A DNA stretch of 7,581 nt from Minisyncoccota bacterium (GTDB lineage: Bacteria; Patescibacteriota; Minisyncoccia; Phycocordibacterales; UBA1006): contig CALBVO010000018.1 of the NCBI GenBank assembly GCA_937970115.1, positions 1 to 7,581 of the forward strand, written 5' to 3'. This document shows positions 1-5,964 of this stretch, in pieces. The notes under the pieces are model-generated. The model was not told the DNA's origin. It ran no database searches and saw only the letters and a list, made by a program, of their open reading frames with translations. Positions within the stretch are counted from its first letter, which is position 1. Every line of letters starts with the position of its first letter. A program made the position numbers and the translations under genes.

Positions 1-588
1 AATGAAATGGAACTTACGGCTATTGTTTCAGCATTAAGCTATGCATTAAATAGCACCAGTCAAGTTTATATTTTTACGGATTCACAATACGCTATTAATG
101 GTATTACCAAATGGATGTATAGCTGGGCAAAAAATGGATGGCGCACGGCGACTAAAGAGGAAATTAAAAACAAATCCGTCTGGCAAACCTTGTATTCCCT
201 CGTTGAAGAAAAAGGGAAAGACACCATTATCTTCCAGCATGTGCGTGGGCATGTCGGTATTCCTGGAAATGAACGTGTCGATGATATTGCACGTGAACTT
301 GCAGAAGGAATTGATGTGCCACTCTATCGCGGAACATTATCTGGATATTCAATCAAAGATATATTGGATATTGATTTTGCAGAAACAGCGACCGAAGCTG
401 CAAAAGAATCAAAGAAAAAAGGTGGAAAAGCCTATTCATACCTCTCGCTTATTGATGGAGAGCTTGAGCGTCATCAAACATGGGATCAATGTAAAATGCG
501 TGTCCATGGCAAAAATGCTCAATTCAAAAAAGCACTTTCAGAAAAGCACGAACAAGAAATTCTCGCAGAATGGGGAATCTCTGGATAA
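1..588 (+). CDS. rnhA: Ribonuclease HI, 5'-truncated, with C-terminal hybrid-binding-like domain
   Basis: RNase HI cleaves the RNA strand of RNA:DNA hybrids (R-loops, primers) in the cytoplasm. The gene enters from outside the window: codon 1 is already inside the conserved N-x-MEL motif, so the first catalytic Asp and the start are not visible. Counting residues from position 1, E4 (of MEL), D27 (of TDSQY), H84 (of RGH) and D94 (of GNERVDD) match the other catalytic or conserved residues of the family. The basic W-rich segment at 38-48 corresponds to the handle region. After the catalytic domain (to about 101) and a linker, residues about 142-195 contain Y...G...TWDQC...V.G..A.FKK. This resembles the hybrid-binding (Cauli_VI/viroplasmin-like) domain, which normally sits at the N-terminus of eukaryotic RNase H1. 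I recall similar C-terminal tails in CPR RNases HI. The gene ends in TAA, is followed by a hairpin, and converges with the regulator gene. The catalytic-domain call is secure; the tail call is a motif resemblance. Confidence 0.93.
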   Translation, partial: NEMELTAIVSALSYALNSTSQVYIFTDSQYAINGITKWMYSWAKNGWRTATKEEIKNKSVWQTLYSLVEEKGKDTIIFQHVRGHVGIPGNERVDDIARELAEGIDVPLYRGTLSGYSIKDILDIDFAETATEAAKESKKKGGKAYSYLSLIDGELERHQTWDQCKMRVHGKNAQFKKALSEKHEQEILAEWGISG

Positions 589-619
589 GGGTTCTCTGAC
601 CTAGATCGATAAGGAAATT

Positions 620-652
620 AACAAAGAATCTACTTTTTAGATTCTTTGTTTT
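620..652 (+). terminator. Rho-independent-type terminator of the RNase HI gene
   Basis: A perfect 12-bp stem (620-631 with 639-650) closes a 7-nt loop and ends in a short T run (649-652). It starts 31 bases after the RNase HI stop codon. The stem is AT-rich and the T tail short, so termination efficiency is uncertain. A 9-base direct repeat, tgacctaga, occurs at 597-605 and 652-660 on either side of the hairpin. Confidence 0.7.
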
Positions 653-660
653 GACCTAGA

Positions 661-776
661 AGGCCCGTATATTTAGACTCTTTGCTACAACAACATTCAG
701 AAATAATAAAAAAGATACGGCTTTGCTTTCTCTTTTTCTATTATACTCCTCGTTTATTATAATAATTTTTTTTACA
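661..776. other. AT-rich intergenic stretch with no recognised gene
   Basis: This gap between the RNase HI terminator and the left palindrome has no convincing open frame on either strand. It contains -10-like hexamers: TATAAT on the plus strand at 758-763, and TATAAT on the minus strand at 740-745. Neither has a convincing -35 box or a start codon nearby. In such AT-rich DNA these may be chance. Confidence 0.4.
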
Positions 777-822
777 CCTAAATTAAAACTATCATTCTAT
801 AGAATGATAGTTTTAATTTAGG
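777..822. repeat. Perfect 46-bp palindrome, left copy
   Basis: The 23-base arms are perfectly complementary around a central ctatag. The inner 34 bases (783-816) recur with one change at 1171-1204, on the other side of the regulator gene. The outer arms read CCTAAA and TTTAGG and differ from the right copy, yet remain self-complementary. The copy begins 5 bases beyond the regulator's stop codon, with no T tract after it on either strand, so it is not a standard intrinsic terminator. It could be a dimeric repressor's operator or a 3'-end hairpin of the regulator mRNA. Confidence 0.85.
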
Positions 823-827
823 ATATT

Positions 828-1148
828 TTATATATTGAGTTTTTGTTCAAATAGTTCAAAGGATTGGACTGCGCGTTTACCATATTCAGTAAGAAAGTGG
901 TGAACAAAACGTCCTTCATACTTTTTAAATACCAATCCTGCTTTGTATAATTTTTGCATATGCATAGCAATATTTTTAAAATCACCACCTACATGATTAT
1001 TAACCTGTTCTAAATTTATGTTTGGATATTTTTTTAAGGCAAGCAACATATTTAAACGATATTCGTTTCCCATCATTTTAAAAGCTTCAATAATTTCGAT
1101 TTTTTCTAAACGTCTTATATGTAATTTTTTATCTTTTTTTAACTTCAT
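828..1148 (-). CDS. Small winged-helix (ArsR-like) transcriptional regulator
   Basis: This is predicted to be a 106-residue cytoplasmic DNA-binding protein, probably dimeric. Residues about 21-39 (EAFKMMGNEYRLNMLLAL) match the first helix region of ArsR-type winged helices. Residues 43-53 and 56-73 form the helix-turn-helix, with recognition helix DFKNIAMHMQKLYKAG. Residues 74-89 form the beta wing, followed by a C-terminal helix. The protein has no cysteine and lacks the CxC motif of metal-sensing ArsR proteins, so its signal is unknown. An ATG 12 bases upstream (1160) would overlap the likely -10 box (TGG-TAGAAT, 1159-1167), so I prefer the ATG at 1148. Near-identical palindromes lie just upstream and just downstream, the upstream one over the -35 region, which suggests autoregulation. 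It could equally belong to another small winged-helix family. The fold is likely; the target genes are not visible. Confidence 0.8.
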   Translation of the reverse strand: MKLKKDKKLHIRRLEKIEIIEAFKMMGNEYRLNMLLALKKYPNINLEQVNNHVGGDFKNIAMHMQKLYKAGLVFKKYEGRFVHHFLTEYGKRAVQSFELFEQKLNI

Positions 1149-1158
1149 AACTATTCTC

Positions 1159-1167
1159 ATTCTACCA
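1159..1167 (-). promoter_or_regulatory. Extended -10 promoter element of the regulator gene
   Basis: On the minus strand the sequence reads TGG-TAGAAT, an extended -10 with 5 of 6 bases matching TATAAT, ending 10 nt before the ATG at 1148. Transcription would start about 4 nt before that ATG. The -35 position falls inside the palindrome at 1167-1208, so a protein bound there should block RNA polymerase. Confidence 0.5.
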
Positions 1168-1208
1168 TATTTAAAACTATCATTCTATAGAATAATAGTT
1201 TTAAATAT
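1167..1208. repeat. Near-perfect 42-bp palindrome, right copy (putative operator)
   Basis: The 21-base arms pair around a central ctatag with a single mismatch (1181/1194). The inner 34 bases match the copy at 783-816 with one substitution. The outer ATAT/ATAT arms differ from the other copy but are self-complementary. The mismatch would be a G-U wobble in a minus-strand transcript and a C-A clash in a plus-strand one. It lies between the phosphoglycerate kinase terminator and the regulator's -10 element, and touches the latter. An autoregulatory operator is the simplest reading; a 3'-end hairpin of the upstream gene is the alternative. Confidence 0.8.
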
Positions 1209-1210
1209 TG

Positions 1211-1245
1211 AATTAAAAAACAATTCTTATGAATTGTTTTTAATT
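1211..1245 (-). terminator. Terminator of pgk with the stop codon in its loop
   Basis: An 11-bp stem (1216-1226 with 1231-1241) closes a 4-base loop at 1227-1230. Allowing one bulge, pairing extends to 1211 and 1245. The TAA stop of pgk (1227-1229) is the loop, and the last codons form the upstream arm. On the minus strand the descending arm runs into T6 then AATT. Its overlap with coding sequence means translating ribosomes would compete with hairpin formation. Confidence 0.6.
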
Positions 1246-2378
1246 AATGCTTCGATTGCAGGCAGCGTTCCTTCAACCAAGAAATCCAACATGGCTCCAC
1301 CCCCTGTTGAAATAAAATCAAAGCTATCAACGAGTTCCTCTTCCAAAATAACGGTTGCGGTGTCTCCTCCACCTGTTACCGAAAAGGCTTGGGATTTCGC
1401 AACAGAATCGGCAACAGCCACTGATCCAGAAATATATCCATCTTCGTATTTACCCATAGGACCATTCCATAAAACGGTTGTGGCGTGATCAATGATTGTT
1501 TCAAATAATTTCTCTGTTTGTGGACCAATATCCAAAATCATGTCTTCATCACGAATGTGATCAATAGATACTACATCACCATGCTGATCTATTGCATCAA
1601 CTGGAAGGACTATTTTTTCGTTTTCGATCATATCTGAAACATCAACGTTATCTGCAAATGATGCGCCTATATCAAGACCACGAGCTCGCAGGAATACATT
1701 CGCTAATGCTCCACCAACTAATGCATATTGGATATGAGGTAGAAGTTGTTTTAAAAGATCTAACTTGGTCCCAAATTTAGCACCACCTAACACAAGCACA
1801 GTATGATCTCCTTCCCCTGTTGTAATAGCCTGTGCTAGGTTATGGATCTCATCACAAAATTGTAGACCAAAATATGACGGTAATTTCGAAGTAATATCAT
1901 CAACACTAGCATGAGAACGGTGAGATACGGAAAAAGCATCGTTTACATACATATCACAGATATCAATAATAGGGTTTAAAAATGAACTATCATTATTTTT
2001 TTCACCTTGCTGGGAACGCACATTTTCCAAGAGGATGGCCGATCCATGTTGCATGTTTTCAATAGTATTCCTTATAAGGTCATGGTCATATTTAGGTATA
2101 AAACCAATTTGAATATGTTGACGCATGAATTCATATACTGGCTTCAATGATTCCTCTGGATCACGACCAATATGACTCATCAATATGACGCATGCACCTT
2201 TTTCCATAAGATATTCTATCGTTTGATAGGATTTAATAATACGCCAATCTTCCCCTGGATCTACAACACCATTCTCACCTAAAGAAGTGTTCACATCAAT
2301 TCGAACAATAACACGTTTCCCTGTAAGATCATCAGCTTTTACAATAGATCTATGTACAATTTTTTCTCTAATGTTCAT
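1227..2378 (-). CDS. pgk: Phosphoglycerate kinase
   Basis: This cytoplasmic glycolytic enzyme transfers phosphate between 1,3-bisphosphoglycerate and ADP, giving 3-phosphoglycerate and ATP. At 383 residues it is near family length (about 390-415). The N-terminal substrate domain has D28 and N30 (RIDVN), R46, H69 and R72 (SHIGR), R121 (LLENVR) and HRSH at 153-156. The nucleotide domain has GGAK at 198-201 and K205, WNGPMG at 304-309, E312, GGGDT at 336-340 and STGGGA at 357-362. All main catalytic and binding residues are present. It is divergent where most homologues read RVDFNVP (here RIDVNTS) and SHLGRP (here SHIGRDP). The ATG is preceded by TATAAT and 7 bases. AAGGAA lies between them but would be largely untranscribed if the -10 is real. 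Triosephosphate isomerase is next upstream but is separated by two hairpins, so the two are neighbours rather than a clear operon. Confidence 0.96.
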   Translation of the reverse strand: MNIREKIVHRSIVKADDLTGKRVIVRIDVNTSLGENGVVDPGEDWRIIKSYQTIEYLMEKGACVILMSHIGRDPEESLKPVYEFMRQHIQIGFIPKYDHDLIRNTIENMQHGSAILLENVRSQQGEKNNDSSFLNPIIDICDMYVNDAFSVSHRSHASVDDITSKLPSYFGLQFCDEIHNLAQAITTGEGDHTVLVLGGAKFGTKLDLLKQLLPHIQYALVGGALANVFLRARGLDIGASFADNVDVSDMIENEKIVLPVDAIDQHGDVVSIDHIRDEDMILDIGPQTEKLFETIIDHATTVLWNGPMGKYEDGYISGSVAVADSVAKSQAFSVTGGGDTATVILEEELVDSFDFISTGGGAMLDFLVEGTLPAIEALIKNNS

Positions 2379-2385
2379 ATTCCTT

Positions 2386-2391
2386 ATTATA
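2386..2391 (-). promoter_or_regulatory. -10 box of pgk
   Basis: A perfect TATAAT on the minus strand ends 7 bases before the pgk ATG, placing the transcription start on or beside the start codon. No -35 hexamer is recognisable; that position is taken up by the dyad at 2395-2428. Confidence 0.5.
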
Positions 2392-2394
2392 CAT

Positions 2395-2428
2395 AAAATA
2401 AAAAATACCTTTAGGTATTTTTTATTTT
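2395..2428. terminator. Bidirectional hairpin between tpiA and pgk, overlapping the pgk promoter
   Basis: A 15-bp perfect stem (2395-2409 with 2414-2428) closes a 4-base loop. The arms carry A and T tracts so it could terminate in either direction. It sits directly upstream of the pgk -10 box, over the -35 region. It could act as a backup terminator for tpiA, or as a dyad operator for pgk. Confidence 0.6.
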
Positions 2429-2472
2429 CGAACAGATACTAGAATTACTAAATAGAGAAAGAATTTTTGTAT

Positions 2473-2491
2473 AAAAAAACACCTTTTGGTG
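2473..2491 (-). terminator. Short terminator after tpiA
   Basis: On the minus strand, 2 bases after the tpiA stop codon, a CACC/GGTG 4-bp stem with an AAAA loop is followed by T7 (2473-2479). The stem is short but the T tract is good. The same CACC/GGTG core recurs in the terminators at 4966-4988, 6005-6026 and 7496-7517. Confidence 0.55.
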
Positions 2492-2493
2492 AA

Positions 2494-3291
2494 TTACTCA
2501 GAAATACTAAAAAGCTCTTTCTGTACATGATCTTCTACCAAGCGGAACATAGTCATAAGAATACGTGGATCATGAGACACACGACCAACCAAAAATCCAT
2601 CGACGTTGGCATTTTTTAAAAAGTCCTCAATATTTTTATCATCTAATGAACCTCCGTATAAAAATCGAATTTTTTCAACAGCTTTGGCAGTTTTGAATAT
2701 TTTTTGTGATTCTTTTTTGATAACTTCAAGGGCCTCCATATATTCCGTTGATGTTGCTGGGTTTTTCTTGTCAGAACTGATAGCCCAAATTGGCTCATAG
2801 GCTAGGATAATATTTTCTGGATTTTTCTTGGGTACTCGATTAAATACGTCTTTCACCTGTTGTTGTAAAACTTTTTTCCAATTTTTATCACGTGATTCTT
2901 CTCCAATACAAATAATTGGCGTCATTTCATGTTCAAGAACGGCGATAACTTTTCGTGAGATATCCAATTTTGTTTCAAGGTGTCGTCTTTCGGAATGACC
3001 TAGAATAACATATTCTGCACCAGCATTTTTCATCATTAATACAGATGTTTCTCCGGTTCGTGAACCTGATTCTTCTGGGTAAGCATCTTGACCTCCAACC
3101 CGGTAATTTTTATGATTAGCATGTTGCGCTACTTGGTTTACATACATATGTGGCGGACAACAAATCATTTGAGTGTATTCCAATTTTGAAACAACATTAC
3201 GAATTGAAAGAAAAAGACCTTCAGCATCCTTTTGAGAAGTAACATTCATTTTCCAATTCGCTACAATCATTTTTTTAGGTTTGTTTAACAT
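2494..3291 (-). CDS. tpiA: Triosephosphate isomerase
   Basis: This cytoplasmic TIM-barrel enzyme interconverts dihydroxyacetone phosphate and glyceraldehyde 3-phosphate in glycolysis. The 265 residues are slightly more than the usual 250. Catalytic residues are N12 and K14 (NWKMN), H99 (GHSERR) and E166 (AYEPIWAI). TGE at 79-81 and YGGS near the C-terminus are the dimer-loop and phosphate-binding motifs. Two sites are unusual. The flexible loop 6 after PIWAI normally continues GTG, but here reads SSDKKNPATS (172-181) and is about two residues longer. The phosphate-binding VGG near the C-terminus reads VGR. The enzyme is probably active, because all catalytic residues remain. The start ATG is preceded by TGG-TATACT and 7 bases, implying a leaderless message. 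It has its own promoter and terminator. Confidence 0.95.
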   Translation of the reverse strand: MLNKPKKMIVANWKMNVTSQKDAEGLFLSIRNVVSKLEYTQMICCPPHMYVNQVAQHANHKNYRVGGQDAYPEESGSRTGETSVLMMKNAGAEYVILGHSERRHLETKLDISRKVIAVLEHEMTPIICIGEESRDKNWKKVLQQQVKDVFNRVPKKNPENIILAYEPIWAISSDKKNPATSTEYMEALEVIKKESQKIFKTAKAVEKIRFLYGGSLDDKNIEDFLKNANVDGFLVGRVSHDPRILMTMFRLVEDHVQKELFSISE

Positions 3292-3298
3292 GTTTTGT

Positions 3299-3326
3299 AG
3301 TATACCATAAAGATATAATTTCTAAA
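3299..3326 (-). promoter_or_regulatory. Promoter of tpiA
   Basis: On the minus strand, TTTAGA (3321-3326), a 16-base spacer and extended -10 TGG-TATACT (hexamer 3299-3304) end 7 bases before the ATG. The -10 is strong and the -35 weak (4 of 6). It lies just downstream of the terminator of the preceding gene. Confidence 0.55.
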
Positions 3327-3335
3327 AAATATATC

Positions 3336-3363
3336 AAAAAAGCCCTACATACATAGGGCTTTT
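3336..3363 (-). terminator. Main terminator of the T9SS-domain gene
   Basis: A 10-bp stem with GCCCTA/TAGGGC core (3338-3347 with 3354-3363) and a 6-base loop is followed on the minus strand by T6. This is the most GC-rich hairpin in the window and a good intrinsic terminator. It sits just upstream of the tpiA promoter. Confidence 0.8.
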
Positions 3364-3386
3364 AAAAGAAATTATATTTCTTTTAA
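3362..3386. terminator. AT-only hairpin right after the T9SS-domain gene
   Basis: An 11-bp stem (3362-3372 with 3376-3386) with a 3-base loop lies 3 bases beyond the stop codon. It directly abuts the stronger terminator at 3338-3363. It may be an accessory 3'-end structure; on its own it is too AT-rich to be a sure terminator. Confidence 0.4.
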
Positions 3387-3389
3387 TTT

Positions 3390-4889
3390 TTAATTTTTAA
3401 TAATTTTCTTGGTAAACACTCCATTATCCTTGGATTGAATCTGTATGATATACAAGCCAGAGGCATATAAGGAAAAATCAATTTTTTCAACAAATGAATT
3501 TGAAGAAAAAACTATCTGACCCATTGTATCAACAATCTGTATGCTTTTAATATCAATAGCATTGTTATTTTTTAGATACATATTGCCTTCTACTGGATTT
3601 GGATAGGTCGAAATTGATTCATTTAATACATCGTCAGCAATAGATAATGTGGTTTGATTAAAAACATGAAGACTTGCTTTTAAATTACTAACAGGAATAG
3701 GATTTGTATTTCCCATATCAAACAATCCGGTATACACCTTGTTTCCTTTTTGAAAGGTAACTAAGGACGAGGACGACTCCCAATACCCAGGCAGGGCAAC
3801 AGAGCTAGTAAAATCCCCCGTACCATCATTTATATAAATGTTTGCCTGACCATACACACCAGGAAACCCATCAATAGTCGTGGATTCCGCTCCTGATAGA
3901 TAATAATCTAGATCTCCATCATTATCAAAATCATAGAGCATCGAAGATGAATTATTACGCCCAGAAATTGGGATTGTTTGATTCTTTATCTTAAAAGTTC
4001 CGTCTCCATTCCCAATACATACTTCGTGAATACGCTCAAGATTTATAGAAAATCCAGAAATAATTAAGTCAACAATGCCGTCTCCGTTAATATCTCCATA
4101 AGCAATTGACGAGGCGTGTACCGGGGTTATATTATCAAGATACGAAAATGTTCCATCTCCATTATTTATAATAGTAAATCCATGGTTAGACATTCCTGTT
4201 GTACCAACAGAACATATGTCATCATCACCATCACCATCAATATCGGCAACAACAACATCGCAATCCTCCAAGGCATTGTCAGTATTTACAAAATCAAATA
4301 CCTTTGTAAATACTCCATTATCGTTACGATAGATGATCAGTCTCTCATCACCATTTTCATCTTCACCGGACATAAATAAATCTTTGAATCCTCCTGATTC
4401 TCCGTCCGTAAAGAATTCTCCAAAGACGGCTTTTAAGCTACGCAGGCCAATCAAGTCCTGTTTTCCATAGCCACCGTCTTCTCTGGCGGTATAAATAATA
4501 GAATGTAAGTTTCCGGAAAAACTATCATATTTTTCATTTCCTGCAAGAAGAAAATCATATCCATATTGATTATCAACCTGCACAGGTATAAATACACCAA
4601 GACATAGATTTTTAAATGGATGTTCTATTTCAATAGCCTTACCAGTTGTTTTATCCAACTGATAAAGTCTTGTTCCAACAACAATATCTTCTAATAGAAA
4701 AGAATAATTTTCTATTCCCATCGTACCTGCGAGGTCGTGAATATCATCACCATCGATATCTAGAAAGAAACTATCACCCTCCACAATCGGTTTAATTCCA
4801 AAATCTGTATATTCAGTAAAGGTCGGTAATTGTGCCTGTGCCTTTATTCCAAAAAAACACACACATAATACAAGTAATACATTTTTCAT
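3390..4889 (-). CDS. Secreted VCBS/FG-GAP repeat protein with T9SS type A C-terminal sorting domain
   Basis: This is a predicted exported protein of 499 residues. Residues 1-20 are a signal peptide with probable cleavage after AQA, before Q20. The body contains calcium-binding-type Asp-rich loops at 44-52, 216-224, 266-274 and 320-328 (for example DIDGDGDDD and DINGDGIVD). Each of the later ones is paired with NGDGTF-like turns (242-248, 293-299), as in VCBS/FG-GAP beta-propeller repeats. Residues 426-499 match the T9SS type A sorting domain of Bacteroidota: YPNP at 429-432, a DTMGQIVFSS segment, LYASGLYIIQI, and a basic KKIIKN end. In its home phylum such a domain directs outer-membrane secretion by the Por system. 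I chose the ATG at 4889 because the in-frame GTG at 4931 lies inside the -10 box; the signal peptide then starts at residue 1. The role is unknown, perhaps surface binding. Unlike its neighbours it has a consensus -35 and a longer leader, and horizontal acquisition is plausible. Confidence 0.88.
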   Translation of the reverse strand: MKNVLLVLCVCFFGIKAQAQLPTFTEYTDFGIKPIVEGDSFFLDIDGDDIHDLAGTMGIENYSFLLEDIVVGTRLYQLDKTTGKAIEIEHPFKNLCLGVFIPVQVDNQYGYDFLLAGNEKYDSFSGNLHSIIYTAREDGGYGKQDLIGLRSLKAVFGEFFTDGESGGFKDLFMSGEDENGDERLIIYRNDNGVFTKVFDFVNTDNALEDCDVVVADIDGDGDDDICSVGTTGMSNHGFTIINNGDGTFSYLDNITPVHASSIAYGDINGDGIVDLIISGFSINLERIHEVCIGNGDGTFKIKNQTIPISGRNNSSSMLYDFDNDGDLDYYLSGAESTTIDGFPGVYGQANIYINDGTGDFTSSVALPGYWESSSSLVTFQKGNKVYTGLFDMGNTNPIPVSNLKASLHVFNQTTLSIADDVLNESISTYPNPVEGNMYLKNNNAIDIKSIQIVDTMGQIVFSSNSFVEKIDFSLYASGLYIIQIQSKDNGVFTKKIIKN

Positions 4890-4921
4890 AATCTTTATTT
4901 TTAGTTTTAAATGTTTTCTTA

Positions 4922-4951
4922 ATTGTATCACATTTTTTTAAAATATGTCAA
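4922..4951 (-). promoter_or_regulatory. Promoter of the T9SS-domain gene
   Basis: On the minus strand a perfect TTGACA (4946-4951), an 18-base spacer and extended -10 TGA-TACAAT (hexamer 4922-4927) form the best promoter in the window. Expected transcription start leaves a leader of about 26 bases before the ATG at 4889. The leader is A-rich and has no Shine-Dalgarno sequence. Confidence 0.75.
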
Positions 4952-4964
4952 CCTATAGATACAT

Positions 4965-4988
4965 AAAAAACACCTTTATGGTGTTTTT
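4965..4988 (-). terminator. Terminator of the 4987-5925 gene
   Basis: A 9-bp stem with CACC/GGTG core (4966-4974 with 4980-4988) and a 5-base loop is followed on the minus strand by a T tract. The TAA stop (4987-4989) overlaps the base of the stem. Confidence 0.75.
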
Positions 4989-5925
4989 ATTGCCAAGAAC
5001 AAATCTGACTTCGAATATATCCAGATGTACAGGCCGATGCTGATGTTGGATTATTCTCAGAACAATCAAAATTTTGTAAATCTCCAGAGTCAAAATTAAT
5101 TGACCCAAAAGTATACGTTGGATTCGATGCTATATTATTAGCTCGATGGTCCTCACAATCCTGAAGATCTATCGTTGAAACATTTACAGTAGAGCTCCAA
5201 TTAGGACCTGATACAGAATACGCACAAGTTCCTACCAAAGCTGAACCTGTACATGAAACTTGTCTTGTCGCTGAACAGGTATCATTAATTCCACCTCCTG
5301 TACCATTACAATTCCATAACCAACGAGTAGACGAATCAGATGTGTTGTCTTCATATGTACCAGCGATACATCCGTTTCCAGTATTTGCAGGTTGTGACGT
5401 ATAATCTCCCGGGAAATTTGCACATAAACCGTTACTTTGTACGGGTGAATTAGGGCTCGGCGAATTAGGACTAGCGGTGCTGCTACATCGTTCTAATTTT
5501 CCAAAATCGTTGGTACATACAGGATCCAAGGTCGTACTGGTTGGATCAGCCAATGACTCGATTCTCATTGTTCCATTCACATTTAGTTCAGCTAAATCAT
5601 ACGAAGGTAAGACAGCTTGATTAAAACCAGCAAAGAGTCTTTTGACTCGTGACTGATTAAATACAAAGAGATTATCAATAATAGCAGAACCATATGATCT
5701 AAAAATAATGTTTTTAGCAGATCCAAAGAGGCTACGTGGAATGTCAAAATTAAAAATCTGATCTCGATTTTGTTTTGGAAGTAACTCAAATTTCGAAATA
5801 TTAAGACTTGAATCAATATTTCCCTCTGAGGTTAAAAATTGAGCATGAGCCTGTTGATAGGTGAACAGAGATCCAATCATCAGTGTTATTATTATCAGTG
5901 TTTTTTGTATAGAGTTATTCATCAT
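4987..5925 (-). CDS. Secreted modular Cys-rich protein, family unrecognised
   Basis: This is a 312-residue predicted exported protein. Residues 1-28 form a signal peptide (hydrophobic 9-22, AHA-Q cleavage). Residues 30-130 contain no cysteine and look like a beta-rich domain. Residues 134-147 contain VCTNDFGKLERC, a C-x-N/D-x-x-G-x-L-x-x-C motif that the upstream secreted protein shares (VCADNNGVLITC). A Ser-Pro-Asn linker with repeated SPNSP follows (148-165). After it comes a module ending RWLWNCNGTGGGINDTC (W-C-G-GG-C pattern), then a second Cys-containing module to the C-terminus. All 12 cysteines lie after residue 136, an even number consistent with disulfides outside the cell. There are two adjacent ATGs (5925 and 5922). 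The -10 box TATACT (5931-5936) fits a leaderless start at either. Function is unknown; surface attachment or recognition is a guess from architecture. It has its own terminator. Confidence 0.78.
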   Translation of the reverse strand: MMNNSIQKTLIIITLMIGSLFTYQQAHAQFLTSEGNIDSSLNISKFELLPKQNRDQIFNFDIPRSLFGSAKNIIFRSYGSAIIDNLFVFNQSRVKRLFAGFNQAVLPSYDLAELNVNGTMRIESLADPTSTTLDPVCTNDFGKLERCSSTASPNSPSPNSPVQSNGLCANFPGDYTSQPANTGNGCIAGTYEDNTSDSSTRWLWNCNGTGGGINDTCSATRQVSCTGSALVGTCAYSVSGPNWSSTVNVSTIDLQDCEDHRANNIASNPTYTFGSINFDSGDLQNFDCSENNPTSASACTSGYIRSQICSWQ

Positions 5926-5930
5926 AATCG

Positions 5931-5959
5931 AGTATAAATATAAATAGTTAGTATATTAA
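5931..5959 (-). promoter_or_regulatory. Promoter of the 4987-5925 gene
   Basis: On the minus strand, TTAATA (5954-5959), a 17-base spacer and TATACT (5931-5936) end 5 bases before the first ATG and 8 before the second. The predicted start of transcription falls on or between the two ATGs. Confidence 0.5.
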
Positions 5960-5964
5960 TTAAC

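Noticed and set aside
98..604. Open frame on the plus strand overlapping RNase HI in another frame
   Set aside because: It is a shadow of the RNase HI frame, whose motifs are unmistakable; the shadow product has no recognisable motif.
597..660. Direct repeat tgacctaga flanking the RNase HI terminator
   Set aside because: It is only 9 bases long, with no sign of insertion or duplication between the copies beyond the hairpin itself.
663..721. Weak inverted repeat (cccgtat and atacggc) suggesting a small RNA
   Set aside because: The arms are only 6-7 bases with a long AT-rich loop and no terminator; chance is likely.
777..1208. The palindrome-flanked unit as an insertion sequence or MITE
   Set aside because: There is no transposase, and no target-site duplication was seen outside the palindromes; the pattern fits operators or hairpins better, though a mobile origin is not excluded.
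1018..1488. Plus-strand open frame across the regulator start and the pgk 3' end
   Set aside because: It runs antisense through two supported genes, a terminator and a palindrome, and its product is low complexity.
4890..4931. GTG start extending the T9SS-domain protein by 14 residues
   Set aside because: The GTG lies within the extended -10 box, and the added basic residues would bury the signal peptide; the ATG at 4889 starts a normal signal peptide.
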